Assembly: GCA_965243635.1 (NCBI GenBank)
Contig: OZ251574.1
Span: 1,550,001 to 1,614,000, forward strand
DNA: 64,000 nucleotides
Reading direction: 5' to 3'
Source: Rs1 sp000416275
GTDB lineage: Bacteria; Pseudomonadota; Gammaproteobacteria; Pseudomonadales; Balneatricaceae
In this document: one piece after another, positions 24,470-33,695 of the stretch
Position numbering within the stretch: the first letter of the stretch is position 1
Layout: each line of letters opens with the position of its first letter
The notes under the pieces: generated by a model
The model's database searches: none
What the model was told of the DNA's origin: nothing
Seen by the model: the letters and a program-made list of their open reading frames with translations, nothing else
Position numbers and translations under genes: made by a program

Positions 24470-26444
24470 TGATTTCCATTTTTTACGACCGGTGTGGTTG
24501 TTGACTCTGCTAGTTATTCCCGTTGTGCTGCCGTTACTGATGAGGGTCAAAAAGTCCAATAATCAATGGCAGGGAATTGTTGATAAAAATCTAATCAGTT
24601 ATTTAATAGATGCTAAAAATCAGGGCAAGTCCAATCTTCTATTTATCTTAATCGGTATTGCTTGGTGCTTAGCCAGCCTTTCTTTGGCTGGGCCCAGCTG
24701 GCAAAAATTGCCTCAAGCTCAATATGTTAATCATCAGCCTTTAGTGGTGTTGGTGGATTTGTCCCCCTCGATGCTGGCAGAGGATATAAAGCCTTCAAGA
24801 TTGGTCAAAATGCGCTACAAGTTGATTGATTTTATTAAGCAAAGAAGCCAGGGGTTGACCGGCTTGGTGGTCTATTCAGGTGATGCCCACGTACTGGTGC
24901 CGCTCAGTGATGATACGGCAACGCTGATTTCACTGATCCCCACTTTATCGCCTGAGATCATGCCGGTATCCGGTAGTAAAGTAGAAGAGGGCATCGCGCT
25001 GGCCATTACACTAATGAAAGATCAAGGGTATAACAGCGGTGATATTTTGTTGTTTACCGATGGCATAACAGTGCCCGCTGAGCACAATCTGCAAGTGCTA
25101 ATGGACAAGGTGAATATCAGGTTATCAATTGTCGGAGTCGGTACTCAGCAGGGAGCTCCAATCCCTATTGCAGGACAAGGTTTCGCAAAAGATGCAGCTG
25201 GCAACATCGTGCTGGCGAGACTAAACCCGCAGCAGCTACAACGCATCGCTGTGCAGAATCAAGGTATATATAGCAAACTAACCTTGTCCAACCGAGATTT
25301 AACGTTGATTCGAAGCCAAACGAGCACTGGGGCAACCGATTATCAAAAAATAGAGAGTGATAAATCAGGTATGGATCAGTGGGTTGATGCGGGGCAATGG
25401 TTGCTGTTGTTGATAATCCCATTGTCTTTGTTGAGCTTTCGCAAAGGGCTGTTCTTAGAAGTTGCACTGGTGTCGACCTTGGGCTTTTCTCTGCTGCACT
25501 CCAGTGCGGCTCAGGCATTTGAATGGGATGATTTGTGGTTGAATTCAAATCAACAAGGAGCACAAGCTTTTACTGAAAAAGATTATCCAAAAGCCAGTCA
25601 ATTATTTAGTGATTTAAATTGGAAAAGTACCGCGCAATACCAAGATAAAGCCTACGAGCAAGCCGCTGAAAACTTTGCGAAATTGAACAGCGCCGATGGA
25701 TTTTATAATCAAGGTAATGCGTTAGCGCAAATTGGGCAGCTTGAAAATTCCATTTTAGCTTACGATAAAGCGTTGTTATTAGCGCCTGAAATGCAAGATG
25801 CAGCTGACAATAAAGCGTTAATAGAGAAATTGTTAGCACAACAAAAAGCGGCTGATGACCCTCAATCTGAGCAGAAAAACAATAAAAGTCAATCCGATAA
25901 AGAACAGTCGGCAAAAGATCAAAAAAAATCCTCTGGGAATGGTAAAGAGCCATCAGCGGATAAAGAGCCCTCAGCAGATAAAAAGCCCTCAGCAGGAAAG
26001 GAGCCTTCAGCAGATAAAAAGCCTTCAGCAGGAAAGGAGCCCTCAGCGGATAAAGAGCCTTCAGCAGGAAAGGAGCCCTCAGCACAGAAAGATCCTGAAA
26101 CTGCAGACCAACCGTTAACCGCTAAAGAAACAGCAGAGCAACAGTCGGCGCTAGCGGCGTTAAAAAAATTTCAGCAGCACGCAGAACAGCGTGCGCTGCA
26201 GCAGTCAGGGCAAATTGATGATAAAAACAAGCCGCCAGCTAAAGATTTAACTCAGGGGAATCCACTCAGTTCTGAATTGTCAGCTGCCCAGCAACTAAAA
26301 AATCAGCAACTTGAAAATTGGCTAGGTCAACTTCCCGAAGATGCTAGTCGCTTAATGCGCAATAAGTTCAATTACGAATATCAGAAAAAACAACAAGCTT
26401 ATATGAATGGACAATGGCAACCGACTAAGGAGCAACGCTGGTAG
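24462..26444 (+). CDS. BatB-BatC fusion: VWA domain plus TPR repeats
   Basis: The 660-residue protein joins a BatB-type part, with an N-terminal helix, a VWA domain (VVLVDLSPSMLAEDIKPSR, MIDAS DxSxS) and a helix near residue 315, to a periplasmic TPR part (QDKAYEQAAENFAKLNS; GFYNQGNALAQIGQLENSI), the BatC function. A low-complexity K-[EK]-P-S-A-[DG] hexapeptide tract follows, then a coiled-coil C-terminus. The ATG at 24462 overlaps the batA stop by 8 bp and has GGGAGAG before it. A fused BatB/BatC is known in gammaproteobacteria. Confidence 0.9.
   Translation: MLDDFHFLRPVWLLTLLVIPVVLPLLMRVKKSNNQWQGIVDKNLISYLIDAKNQGKSNLLFILIGIAWCLASLSLAGPSWQKLPQAQYVNHQPLVVLVDLSPSMLAEDIKPSRLVKMRYKLIDFIKQRSQGLTGLVVYSGDAHVLVPLSDDTATLISLIPTLSPEIMPVSGSKVEEGIALAITLMKDQGYNSGDILLFTDGITVPAEHNLQVLMDKVNIRLSIVGVGTQQGAPIPIAGQGFAKDAAGNIVLARLNPQQLQRIAVQNQGIYSKLTLSNRDLTLIRSQTSTGATDYQKIESDKSGMDQWVDAGQWLLLLIIPLSLLSFRKGLFLEVALVSTLGFSLLHSSAAQAFEWDDLWLNSNQQGAQAFTEKDYPKASQLFSDLNWKSTAQYQDKAYEQAAENFAKLNSADGFYNQGNALAQIGQLENSILAYDKALLLAPEMQDAADNKALIEKLLAQQKAADDPQSEQKNNKSQSDKEQSAKDQKKSSGNGKEPSADKEPSADKKPSAGKEPSADKKPSAGKEPSADKEPSAGKEPSAQKDPETADQPLTAKETAEQQSALAALKKFQQHAEQRALQQSGQIDDKNKPPAKDLTQGNPLSSELSAAQQLKNQQLENWLGQLPEDASRLMRNKFNYEYQKKQQAYMNGQWQPTKEQRW
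25943..26087 (+). repeat. Tandem 18-bp repeat coding KEPSAD-type hexapeptides
   Basis: Eight tandem 18-bp units inside the BatB/C gene encode K-[EK]-P-S-A-[DGQ]. Two unit types (ending GAT and GGA) alternate irregularly, consistent with slippage and unequal recombination. The tract is disordered, Lys/Glu/Pro-rich, and links the TPR part to the C-terminal helices. The copy number likely varies between strains. Confidence 0.9.
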
Positions 26445-28216
26445 TGAAGGTGATAAAAAAAGTACTAAAAAATAGGATAGCAAATTTATTAGCAGTAGTA
26501 AGTCTGCTACTGGCCTATCTATTATTAGCAGGACCGGCAATCGCTGCTCAAAGTTTAACCGCCAGCCTCAGCAGGCACGCGGTGAGCATCAGTGATACGG
26601 TGACATTGCAGCTAAAAGCAACCGACATTAGCACCTTATCAGAACCTGATTTCTCAACCTTAGAGACTGATTTTAATGTGCTTGGTAAAAGCGTCAGCCA
26701 CAGTCTTCGCAATACTAATGGCGTGACAAGTAAAAGCACGGTGTGGACCATTCAGTTACAGCCAAAAAATATAGGCAGTATAGTGCTGCCAATTTTTAGC
26801 TTGGCAGGGCTGAGTAGCCAAGAAATGCTTCTAAGTGTCAGCAGAGAAGAGCTAACCGCGAGTGATAGTGCCGATTTTCAATTACAGCTGTTAGCGAATA
26901 AAAGCACGGCCAAAGTAAATGAGCAAATCATAGTTACTTTAAGGTTTTCTTACGCGCAAAATGTCAGTAATTTACAAAATAGTGAATTATTGATAGCCAA
27001 TGCGAAGGTGATCAAGCTAGAGGATAAAGGCTATGAAACGCGCAAAAATGGTAAGAATTATGGCGTCTATGAAATAAGCTATGCGGTTTTTGCAGCGTCT
27101 GCGGGGGAGCTTAAAGTACCAGTGCAGCAAATTAAGGTGCGCCTAGGTAGAAATTCGATATTTTCTAATAGCGCCGGGAAAACTATTTCCATGCAAAGTG
27201 AGCCGCTGAATATACAGATTACTCAAGTAGAGGAGAGCGCAGTCGGCATTTTAGTCGCTGATAGTGTGCAGATTGAAGAGCACTGGTCAAATGCAGCCAG
27301 TGAAATTAATTTGGGTGATTCGATTACTCGGCAAATAAGTATGCAGATTATCGGCGCGCAAGCACAGAGCATTCCGCCGATTAAAATGGAGGAAATAGCG
27401 GGGGTTACAATTTATCCTGAAGCGGCACTTAAATCAGAGCAAAAAACCGAGCGTGGTCTAGTCACCAATCGATCGAGAAGTTTTGCCATAGTCCCTACTA
27501 TTATCGGTGAGTTGTTGATTCCAAAAATCACTTACAAATGGTGGAACAGTACCACTGGGGAATATCAAACAACTATTTTAGCGGCAAGAAAAATTCAGGT
27601 GCTAGCGGCTGCTAATGCGGGCGGCAACTCAATCGATGGCACTGACCCTAGTGCTGATATTGTGCAGCAAGCTGCAACCGAGCAGGCTAAAAATGAGCAA
27701 GATAATTTAGAGTCGCAGGTTATATTGGAGAAAGTTTTCGTCGAACACCCTTTCAATCAATGGTTGTTGATATTAAACATAGGGCTGGTAGTGGTGATTA
27801 TGGTGCTGGCCGTTTTGTTATTGAGAGCCTCACGACGCATGGTGCCTAATCAACCTTACAGTGTTGATTTACCGTGTGGTGACCGAGCTATAGATGAGGA
27901 AAAGTTATTTAGCCGATTACAGGGTGCGCTGAAAAGCGGTAGTGATCAGGATATCTACCAAGCACTGATAACTTGGGCAAAGAATGCTGCTATAAAAGAC
28001 TGGCAGAGCAGTCAGCTTCAGGGCAATATAAGGGTGCTAGAGCAGCAGCTCTACGCTGAAAATAAAGTGTCGCAACAGTGGGATAAAAAGGAATTTGTGC
28101 TAGAGCTTAAGCTGCTGAGAAAGAAATTATTAGCTGGCGCTAAACAAAAAAGTGCAGTTGATAAGCAGTCAGCAATTGCTCATATATACCCAGTTAATCA
28201 GCGGGAAGTGTTATAA
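26444..28216 (+). CDS. BatD-like oxygen-tolerance protein
   Basis: The 590-residue protein has a signal peptide (LLAVVSLLLAYLLLAGPAIAA), a long periplasmic region of immunoglobulin-like BatD domains (VSISDTVTLQLKATD; KVNEQIIVTLRF; ELLIPKITYKWW), one membrane helix near residue 440 (WLLILNIGLVVVIMVLAVLL) and a cytoplasmic helical tail. This is BatD. It starts with GTG one base into the previous stop codon's end, so is coupled to BatB/C. It is the last gene of the moxR operon before the GST gene. Confidence 0.9.
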   Translation: MKVIKKVLKNRIANLLAVVSLLLAYLLLAGPAIAAQSLTASLSRHAVSISDTVTLQLKATDISTLSEPDFSTLETDFNVLGKSVSHSLRNTNGVTSKSTVWTIQLQPKNIGSIVLPIFSLAGLSSQEMLLSVSREELTASDSADFQLQLLANKSTAKVNEQIIVTLRFSYAQNVSNLQNSELLIANAKVIKLEDKGYETRKNGKNYGVYEISYAVFAASAGELKVPVQQIKVRLGRNSIFSNSAGKTISMQSEPLNIQITQVEESAVGILVADSVQIEEHWSNAASEINLGDSITRQISMQIIGAQAQSIPPIKMEEIAGVTIYPEAALKSEQKTERGLVTNRSRSFAIVPTIIGELLIPKITYKWWNSTTGEYQTTILAARKIQVLAAANAGGNSIDGTDPSADIVQQAATEQAKNEQDNLESQVILEKVFVEHPFNQWLLILNIGLVVVIMVLAVLLLRASRRMVPNQPYSVDLPCGDRAIDEEKLFSRLQGALKSGSDQDIYQALITWAKNAAIKDWQSSQLQGNIRVLEQQLYAENKVSQQWDKKEFVLELKLLRKKLLAGAKQKSAVDKQSAIAHIYPVNQREVL

Positions 28217-28217
28217 A

Positions 28218-28850
28218 ATGTATCCGATACTGTATAGTTTTAGACGCTGCCCTTTTGCGATGCGCGCCAGGTTGGCGATTAGCTATGCCAATACTCGTGT
28301 AGAAATTCGGGAAGTTTTGCTAAAGGACAAACCCATACAATTACTAGAAATTTCCGCTAAAGCCACTGTACCGGTACTGCAGTTAGAGAGTGCAGCAGTT
28401 GTCGATGAAAGTTTAGATATAATGCGCTGGGCGCTGGGCCAACAAGATCTGGATCATTGGCTAGACGGCATTGAACAGCAGCAGCCATTAATAGAATACT
28501 GTGATGTATCGTTTAAATATTGGCTGGATAAGTATAAATATGCGGATCGTCACCCGGAGTACACTATGTTGTACTATCGGGAGCAATGCGGCGAGTTTCT
28601 TGCTGAATTAGAGTCACGATTACAAAAAACTGACTATTTGTGTGCTGATAAGATGCGCCTTGCCGACGCTGCAATCTTTCCCTTCATTCGGCAATTTGCC
28701 CACGTAGATAAAAATTGGTTTTTTCAAACCGATTACTGCCACCTACAAAAATGGTTACATGGCCAGCTGGATTCGGCTTTATTTCAAAGCATTATGATCA
28801 AGCAACGAGCTTGGAGTGTCGAGCATGAACAGGTTTTGTTCCCGCAGTAA
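28218..28850 (+). CDS. Glutathione S-transferase family protein
   Basis: The 210-residue protein has a thioredoxin-fold N-terminal half with FRRCPFAMRARLAI (a CPFA motif in the catalytic position) and the glutathione-binding VPVLQLE and VDESLDIMRW segments, followed by an all-helical C-terminal half with LADAAIFPFIRQFAHVD. The ATG at 28218 follows the batD stop by one base, so it is probably expressed with the Bat operon, though its role is likely separate. Substrate not predictable. Confidence 0.88.
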   Translation: MYPILYSFRRCPFAMRARLAISYANTRVEIREVLLKDKPIQLLEISAKATVPVLQLESAAVVDESLDIMRWALGQQDLDHWLDGIEQQQPLIEYCDVSFKYWLDKYKYADRHPEYTMLYYREQCGEFLAELESRLQKTDYLCADKMRLADAAIFPFIRQFAHVDKNWFFQTDYCHLQKWLHGQLDSALFQSIMIKQRAWSVEHEQVLFPQ

Positions 28851-28944
28851 GTTATTAGAAGGTGATTTTGAATCTTGTTTTTAGAGCGGGAAGGCGGCTA
28901 TGTTTAATCGTTAAACGAAAATTCATACAGCTTAAACTGTGCTG

Positions 28945-29361
28945 CTAAGAGTCATTATTGCTGCGTCTCAAGGCTTTGTTCTGGCCGTGCTTCTTCTTAC
29001 TGTCTAGCCTTTTGCGCTGTGAATTTCTACTCGGTTTTGTCGCGCGCCTTGTTTTAGCGACGACGGTAATAGATTTAATTAATTGTTCTAATCTGGCTAA
29101 AGCATCAAGTTTGTTTTTTTCTTGGGTGCGGTGTAATTGCGCTTTGATAATAATAATCCCCTCTTTGGTAATGCGTCTATCCGACAAGCTAAGTAATCGT
29201 TGCTTGTAGACATCAGGTAAAGAAGAGTTACCGATATCGAATCGTAAATGGATAGCTGAAGAAACTTTATTGACATTTTGTCCGCCAGCTCCCTGTGCTC
29301 GAATCGGGATTAGTTCTATTTCATGAGCTTTAATCGTTATATATGAGCTTATTTCAATCAT
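28945..29361 (-). CDS. arfB: Alternative ribosome-rescue factor ArfB (peptidyl-tRNA hydrolase)
   Basis: The 138-residue protein carries the catalytic GGQ (residues 26-28, in RAQGAGGQNVNKVSSA) of class I release factors and the basic C-terminal tail (RNSQRKRLDSKKKHGQNKALRR) that enters the mRNA channel of stalled ribosomes. It has no codon-recognition domain, as expected for ArfB (YaeJ), which frees ribosomes stalled at mRNA ends. It converges with the GST gene. Confidence 0.95.
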   Translation of the reverse strand: MIEISSYITIKAHEIELIPIRAQGAGGQNVNKVSSAIHLRFDIGNSSLPDVYKQRLLSLSDRRITKEGIIIIKAQLHRTQEKNKLDALARLEQLIKSITVVAKTRRATKPSRNSQRKRLDSKKKHGQNKALRRSNNDS

Positions 29362-29534
29362 GTTTCACTATAATTAGCTAGGAGTTTGGAAGTTGTTCTT
29401 TTACCTTATTGTACAGGCAAAAAACGGCTAAACCATGGTAAATAAGTGAATATGTCCTGAATCTGTGGCTTGTATGATAACCTCTGAATAAGTTCTGCAT
29501 CTTCGTAAGAGCTTAGATCCGCGAAAGATAAAGC

Positions 29535-29599
29535 GAGACCTCTGCATAGTGTTGCGAGCGCAGTTATCATACCCTCTGGGTAAGTTATGCAGAGGTCTC
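29535..29599. mobile_element. MITE family 2, 65-bp copy, TSD AAAGC
   Basis: The unit begins GAGACCTCTGCAT and ends with the complement (ATGCAGAGGTCTC). It is flanked by AAAGC on both sides (29530-29534 and 29600-29604), a perfect 5-bp duplication that marks a true insertion. Its right part (GCGAGCGCAGTTATCATACC) is shared with longer copies, so this is an internally deleted form. Confidence 0.85.
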
Positions 29600-29620
29600 A
29601 AAGCATAATTTATAATTCCG

Positions 29621-29950
29621 TTAAAACAGTAAAGCTAGTGCGACACCAAAACCACACCATGATAAGCCTAATAAAATCCAAGGTAATTTGAGCGATGGTC
29701 GACTCGTTAGCTCAGGGCTAATTTCAAGTCCTTTGACTGGTTGAACCGCCTGCTTTTTTTTCGCTTTGTCCTGCGCTCGAACCTTGATTTTATGTTGCTT
29801 TTTGTATTGCTCAATACCTTTTTGAATACCTTGGGCAACCAGTTTTGTCTGCTCTTTGGTTTGAGCAGTTTTTTTAATACTTTTGGCTATTTTTAGCGAT
29901 TCATCAATGGTTTCGACCGATGTTTTACTGCTTTGTTTATATTTTGCCAT
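29621..29950 (-). CDS. DUF2956 family protein
   Basis: The 109-residue protein begins MAKYKQSSKTSVETIDESLK and contains QTKEQTKLVAQGIQKGIEQYKK, diagnostic of DUF2956, a small lysine-rich family with a single C-terminal membrane helix (LPWILLGLSWCGFGVALALL). Function unknown. The ATG at 29950 was chosen because the family starts there; it begins right at the end of gph (1 bp apart), so the two form an operon. Confidence 0.9.
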   Translation of the reverse strand: MAKYKQSSKTSVETIDESLKIAKSIKKTAQTKEQTKLVAQGIQKGIEQYKKQHKIKVRAQDKAKKKQAVQPVKGLEISPELTSRPSLKLPWILLGLSWCGFGVALALLF

Positions 29951-29951
29951 C

Positions 29952-30626
29952 TTAAAGCGTCTCCAGTAAATCAGCAAAATGATTAAGCACTAATTCCGGC
30001 TGATGCACCGCAATATCTTCGCCATAATTATAACCATAGGTTAAGCCGACACTTTCCATCGAAGCCGCTTTAGCCGCTACAATATCGTTCTTAGAATCTC
30101 CAATCATTAGACACTGATTCGCGGGGACTTCAAATAGCTGTGTGACATGATTTAATGGCATTGGATCAGGTTTACGTTTTGATAGGCTATCACCGCCTAA
30201 AATCAACTCAAACAGACCATCAAGGCGCAATCTAGTCAGAATAGGTTCAACAAATTGATGAGGCTTATTGGTCACAATAACCAGGCGATAACCACGGCGC
30301 TTTAACTCCACTAATGTCTGACGAACATCGGGGTACAACACGGTGTTAACGCATACATTGTCCCGGTAACTGTCCAAAAACAGGGTTAAGGCTCGCTGTA
30401 GTTCTTGTTCATCGAAATCATTAGAGATTTGATCGGCACCGGACAGCGCCCGCTGCACCAAAACTTGAGCTCCATTGCCGACCCAAGAACGAATCGTATC
30501 TTCACTAAATGTTGATTTATTTAGCGCTTCGAGCATCGCGTTAATCGCTAAGGCTAAATCAGGCGCACTATCAACTAATGTACCGTCTAAATCAAATAAC
30601 AGTACTTGCTTATCTTTAAATTTCAA
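29952..30626 (-). CDS. gph: Phosphoglycolate phosphatase (HAD family)
   Basis: The 224-residue HAD hydrolase has motif I FDLDGTLVDSAPDL (Asp12, Asp14), motif II VIVTNKP, motif III with Lys in SKRKPDPMPL, and motif IV MIGDSKNDIVAAKAA. The four-helix cap after motif I (LALAINAMLEAL) and overall length match Gph, which removes 2-phosphoglycolate formed during DNA repair. A pyrophosphatase-like (PpaX) role is less likely. Followed at once by the DUF2956 gene. Confidence 0.92.
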   Translation of the reverse strand: MKFKDKQVLLFDLDGTLVDSAPDLALAINAMLEALNKSTFSEDTIRSWVGNGAQVLVQRALSGADQISNDFDEQELQRALTLFLDSYRDNVCVNTVLYPDVRQTLVELKRRGYRLVIVTNKPHQFVEPILTRLRLDGLFELILGGDSLSKRKPDPMPLNHVTQLFEVPANQCLMIGDSKNDIVAAKAASMESVGLTYGYNYGEDIAVHQPELVLNHFADLLETL

Positions 30627-30821
30627 TTGAATATCCTATTAATATAAGGCTTCCCTTCATTATGCCATTTAAACCAGTGCTAGTGGTGCAATAACTTTAT
30701 TAGATAGCTATTCAATCATTTCACACCTTATCAAGTTTTTGGCCAATCAGATAAGCTCTCAGTTATCTGCCTTAGGGTGCGCACGTCACTTGTTTCATCA
30801 CTTATTTTAGAGGGACTAGGT

Positions 30822-30930
30822 AAATACAGAGTGTAAAATTTTGCTTTTACGGTGGAATTGAAAATATTATCTATAATCCCATATGCCTCCAGCATCTGTT
30901 CAATAAATGTATCCATGCATAAAACCCACA
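30822..30930 (-). repeat. Degenerate MITE family 1 copy (partial)
   Basis: On the minus strand, the segment matches the right-hand part of the long MITE 1 form: the motif AAATACAGAGTGTAAAAT, a TTTTACGGTGGAATTGAAAA stretch, and the ATGCATAAAACCCAC end. Both terminal repeats are missing. It is an old, decayed insertion within the 808-bp gap between gph and the histidine kinase gene. Confidence 0.65.
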
Positions 30931-31157
30931 AGCTCATGGCACGTTATATGACGGGCTTTGTCAGCTGATTGAACGGATCTGTAGGATGGACAATAATAAA
31001 AAGTAGGCCGGAATCATTAGTGGCACTATTTCTACCGCATTGCATGCATTATCTGGACTATATGTAAAAATAGAAATTTTATGTATTTTAATTATGTTTA
31101 TTTACCTCTATTCTAAGTTTTGATTTAAAAAAAGAATTGAAATTTTCTAAGGTGATG

Positions 31158-31313
31158 AGAGCTCTGCATAACGTTGCGAGCGAAGGCAAGACAAGGCAAA
31201 AACTGGCGAGATAGCGGAGTTTACAGGTGTAAATGCGCATATTGAGCCGGTTTTTAACGCCGTATTACCGAGCGCAGTTATCATACCCCCTGGGTAAGTT
31301 ATGCAGAGATCTC
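31158..31313. mobile_element. MITE family 2, 156-bp copy
   Basis: The ends GAGAGCTCTGCATAAC and the complement of GAGATCTCTGCATAAC form a 16-bp near-perfect inverted repeat. The interior contains GGCAAAAACTGGCGAGATAG and TTGAGCCGGTTTTTAACGCC, the core shared with other copies. No clear target duplication is visible. Together with the decayed MITE 1 at 30822 it explains much of the gap between gph and the kinase gene; the rest is AT-rich with nothing recognisable. Confidence 0.8.
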
Positions 31314-31434
31314 GGTTATTGAGTAAAGTGAAATTTTTTCAATTCTCCGGTAACGATAATATTTCATACCTCATTTTTATTTTTACGCGATGAAGATGAG
31401 GGTTGGATAGCATTTTAAATATTAGTTGTAATCT

Positions 31435-33486
31435 ATGCCAATATGGCCCGAATCAAGCCCTGAAAAGAGAGCAGTTTGTATGGTGAAAATTAGTGAGTTG
31501 ATCAGTAACTTTATGCCGAGACAAGGTTTATCTTTCCGTTTATTATTTTTTATCATTATATGTAATTTCTTTTTTGCTGTCTTCACCACGGGCTTTAGTT
31601 TGTATCAAGAATATATAGCAGACAAGGCACAAATATTAAGCAATATTGATAACATATATACCAGTTTCGGCCAATCTGTTGCAGTCAGTGTTTGGAACTT
31701 AAATGAGGCGCAGATTGCAGTACAGATCGATGGTATTTTAGATTTCCCCGATATTCAGTATGTGCGGATACGGGAGACGATTGAGAATGTAAATATTGTG
31801 TTATCCGAAGTCGGCACTCCACCAAAAGACGCAACTTTCGGACGCTCCTTTATCTTGGAGTATCAAGGTTCTGAAGTCGGTCAATTAGAGATACTTGCTA
31901 GCTTAGAGGGTATATACGCAAGGCTGATCAATAAAGTCATTTACGTACTGGCAAGCCAAATTATTATCTCTTTATTATTGTCAATTGTGATACTTGGTTT
32001 GGTTCATCAAATAGTGATTCGCCACTTAGTGAAAATGGTGGAGTATATTCGTACTTCAACTCCAGAGGGGCTAGAAAAGCCAATAGTGCTCGATGGTAGA
32101 GCTGATCGTAAAGAAGACAATGAATTGGATGAATTGGCCGATGCATTCAACTTTGCCAGAACCAAAACCCGCTTGGAATTCAATGCTCGTCAGCTAGCCA
32201 ATGAAAAACTTTCTTACGAACGAGATTTTACTAAAACGGTTATAAACTATTCCAATACCATTATTTGCTGTTTAAATAGTGACTTGAGCATAGATTCGTG
32301 TAATTCCGCGGGCTCTGAAATTAGTGGCATTAATGTCAATGCTCTATTGGGCGAAGATTGGGTTTCAATATTTGTCGAGGATGGGAAACAAGTTGATATA
32401 CAAAAATCACTGATGTGCTATGAATCTATAGATAGTATTGAATTGAGACTCAATGAGAGTACTAACCGAAAGAATACTTTAATTTGGAGCTTCGCACCTT
32501 TTTATGACGGAGGGGCTATTCGTTTTATGATTGGCTTTGGTCATGATGTGACGGATTTAAAAACTGCAGAGTTACAATTAACTACTTTAAATAACGAGCT
32601 CGAAGAGAAAGTAGCTTTGCGCACTAAAATTCTAAAAGAAACTAATACTAAGTTAGCAGTGGCTTTTGAGGATTTAAAACATGCGCAGCAATCGTTGGTT
32701 GAAACCGAAAAATTGGCCTCATTAGGTCGGTTAGTGGCCGGGGTTGCCCATGAAATAAACACACCTATTGGGATTAGTGTGACGGTTAATTCAGCTTTAG
32801 AAGGGGAGCATCAAAAAATTAGCACCCTTTTGGATGATAAAAAATTAACTAAAAAGAAACTCGATTACTTTATCTCTAGAGTGGGTGAAGCGACTGTTCT
32901 GATGGGTAGAACACTAGAGACAGCCTCTGATTTAGTGCAAAATTTTAAGCAGGTATCCGCAGACCAGATAAGTTCTAAACGACGTGATTTTGATTTAAAA
33001 ACCATGATTAGTGAGTTGTTAGCGACACTGGCACCCACTTATAAACGACATAAATTGTCTCAAGATGTCCCTGGGGGTATTTGCCTTGATAGCTATCCAG
33101 GTGCGCTTTCACAAGTTATTACCAATTTGACCACGAATGCGCTAGCCCATGGCTACGGTGAATCTGATAAAGGAGATATTCGAATCAAGGTAGAGGCTCC
33201 GCAAGGCGACAAGCTGATCATTGTATTTACCGATGATGGTAAAGGGATTCCACCGGAAAATATAGATAAAATATTCGAACCCTTCTTTACTACTAGACGT
33301 GGCTCAGGTGGTACCGGGCTTGGTTTGAATATAGTACATAATATAATGACCAGCATCTTAGGCGGTCGAATCTGGGTGGAGTCAACGGTAGGTGTCGGGA
33401 CTGTTTTTTACTTAGAATTACCTTTAGTCGCTCCAGTGTTTAAAGATAAGAAGCCTGCTGTCGCTCATCATCAGGCGATTACCTGA
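31435..33486 (+). CDS. Sensor histidine kinase (orphan), 3' end altered by a MITE
   Basis: Up to 683 residues (a second ATG at 31480 is also possible). Two membrane helices (LLFFIIICNFFFAVFTTGF; IYVLASQIIISLLLSIVILGL) flank a periplasmic sensor of about 120 residues, followed by a HAMP-like linker, a PAS domain, a coiled coil, the HisKA box (GVAHEINTPIGI, phospho-acceptor His about 439) and a HATPase domain (FTDDGKGIPPENIDKIFEPF; GGTGLGLNIV). No response regulator gene is nearby. The stop codon TGA lies within the first bases of a MITE 1 insertion, so the last residues or natural stop have been changed. Confidence 0.93.
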   Translation: MPIWPESSPEKRAVCMVKISELISNFMPRQGLSFRLLFFIIICNFFFAVFTTGFSLYQEYIADKAQILSNIDNIYTSFGQSVAVSVWNLNEAQIAVQIDGILDFPDIQYVRIRETIENVNIVLSEVGTPPKDATFGRSFILEYQGSEVGQLEILASLEGIYARLINKVIYVLASQIIISLLLSIVILGLVHQIVIRHLVKMVEYIRTSTPEGLEKPIVLDGRADRKEDNELDELADAFNFARTKTRLEFNARQLANEKLSYERDFTKTVINYSNTIICCLNSDLSIDSCNSAGSEISGINVNALLGEDWVSIFVEDGKQVDIQKSLMCYESIDSIELRLNESTNRKNTLIWSFAPFYDGGAIRFMIGFGHDVTDLKTAELQLTTLNNELEEKVALRTKILKETNTKLAVAFEDLKHAQQSLVETEKLASLGRLVAGVAHEINTPIGISVTVNSALEGEHQKISTLLDDKKLTKKKLDYFISRVGEATVLMGRTLETASDLVQNFKQVSADQISSKRRDFDLKTMISELLATLAPTYKRHKLSQDVPGGICLDSYPGALSQVITNLTTNALAHGYGESDKGDIRIKVEAPQGDKLIIVFTDDGKGIPPENIDKIFEPFFTTRRGSGGTGLGLNIVHNIMTSILGGRIWVESTVGVGTVFYLELPLVAPVFKDKKPAVAHHQAIT

Positions 33487-33689
33487 ATCAGGGGCATCCT
33501 ATACGACATAGCGCAAGCTATTGATTATCTGGCGGTTAGAAAAACACCCACTGAACTGATAAAATTTTATGCATGGCTGCAGTTATTTAGCGATTGCAGG
33601 ATGCATTGGAGCTCGAAGTTAAGATGTTCAATTCCACTGTAAAGCCAATATTTTACACTCTGACTCAACTTTGATGCTACGGATGCAGG
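33482..33689 (+). mobile_element. MITE family 1, long form (208 bp)
   Basis: The left end CCTGAATCAGGGGCAT and right end GCTACGGATGCAGG are diverged copies of the family termini. The flanks GATTA (33477-33481) and TATTA (33690-33694) match in four of five bases, an eroded target duplication. The element begins inside the last codons of the histidine kinase gene and supplies its stop. An IS4-family element starts only 6 bp beyond its right end. Confidence 0.8.
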
Positions 33690-33695
33690 TATTAA

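Noticed and set aside
25943..26087. Regular 18-bp repeats that could suggest a CRISPR-like array
   Set aside because: The units are directly adjacent with no spacers, stay in frame inside the BatB/C gene and encode a hexapeptide; no cas genes are present. No CRISPR array was seen anywhere in the window.
30731..30937. Minus-strand frame of 68 codons
   Set aside because: It coincides with a decayed MITE 1 copy and has no protein-like pattern or ribosome site.
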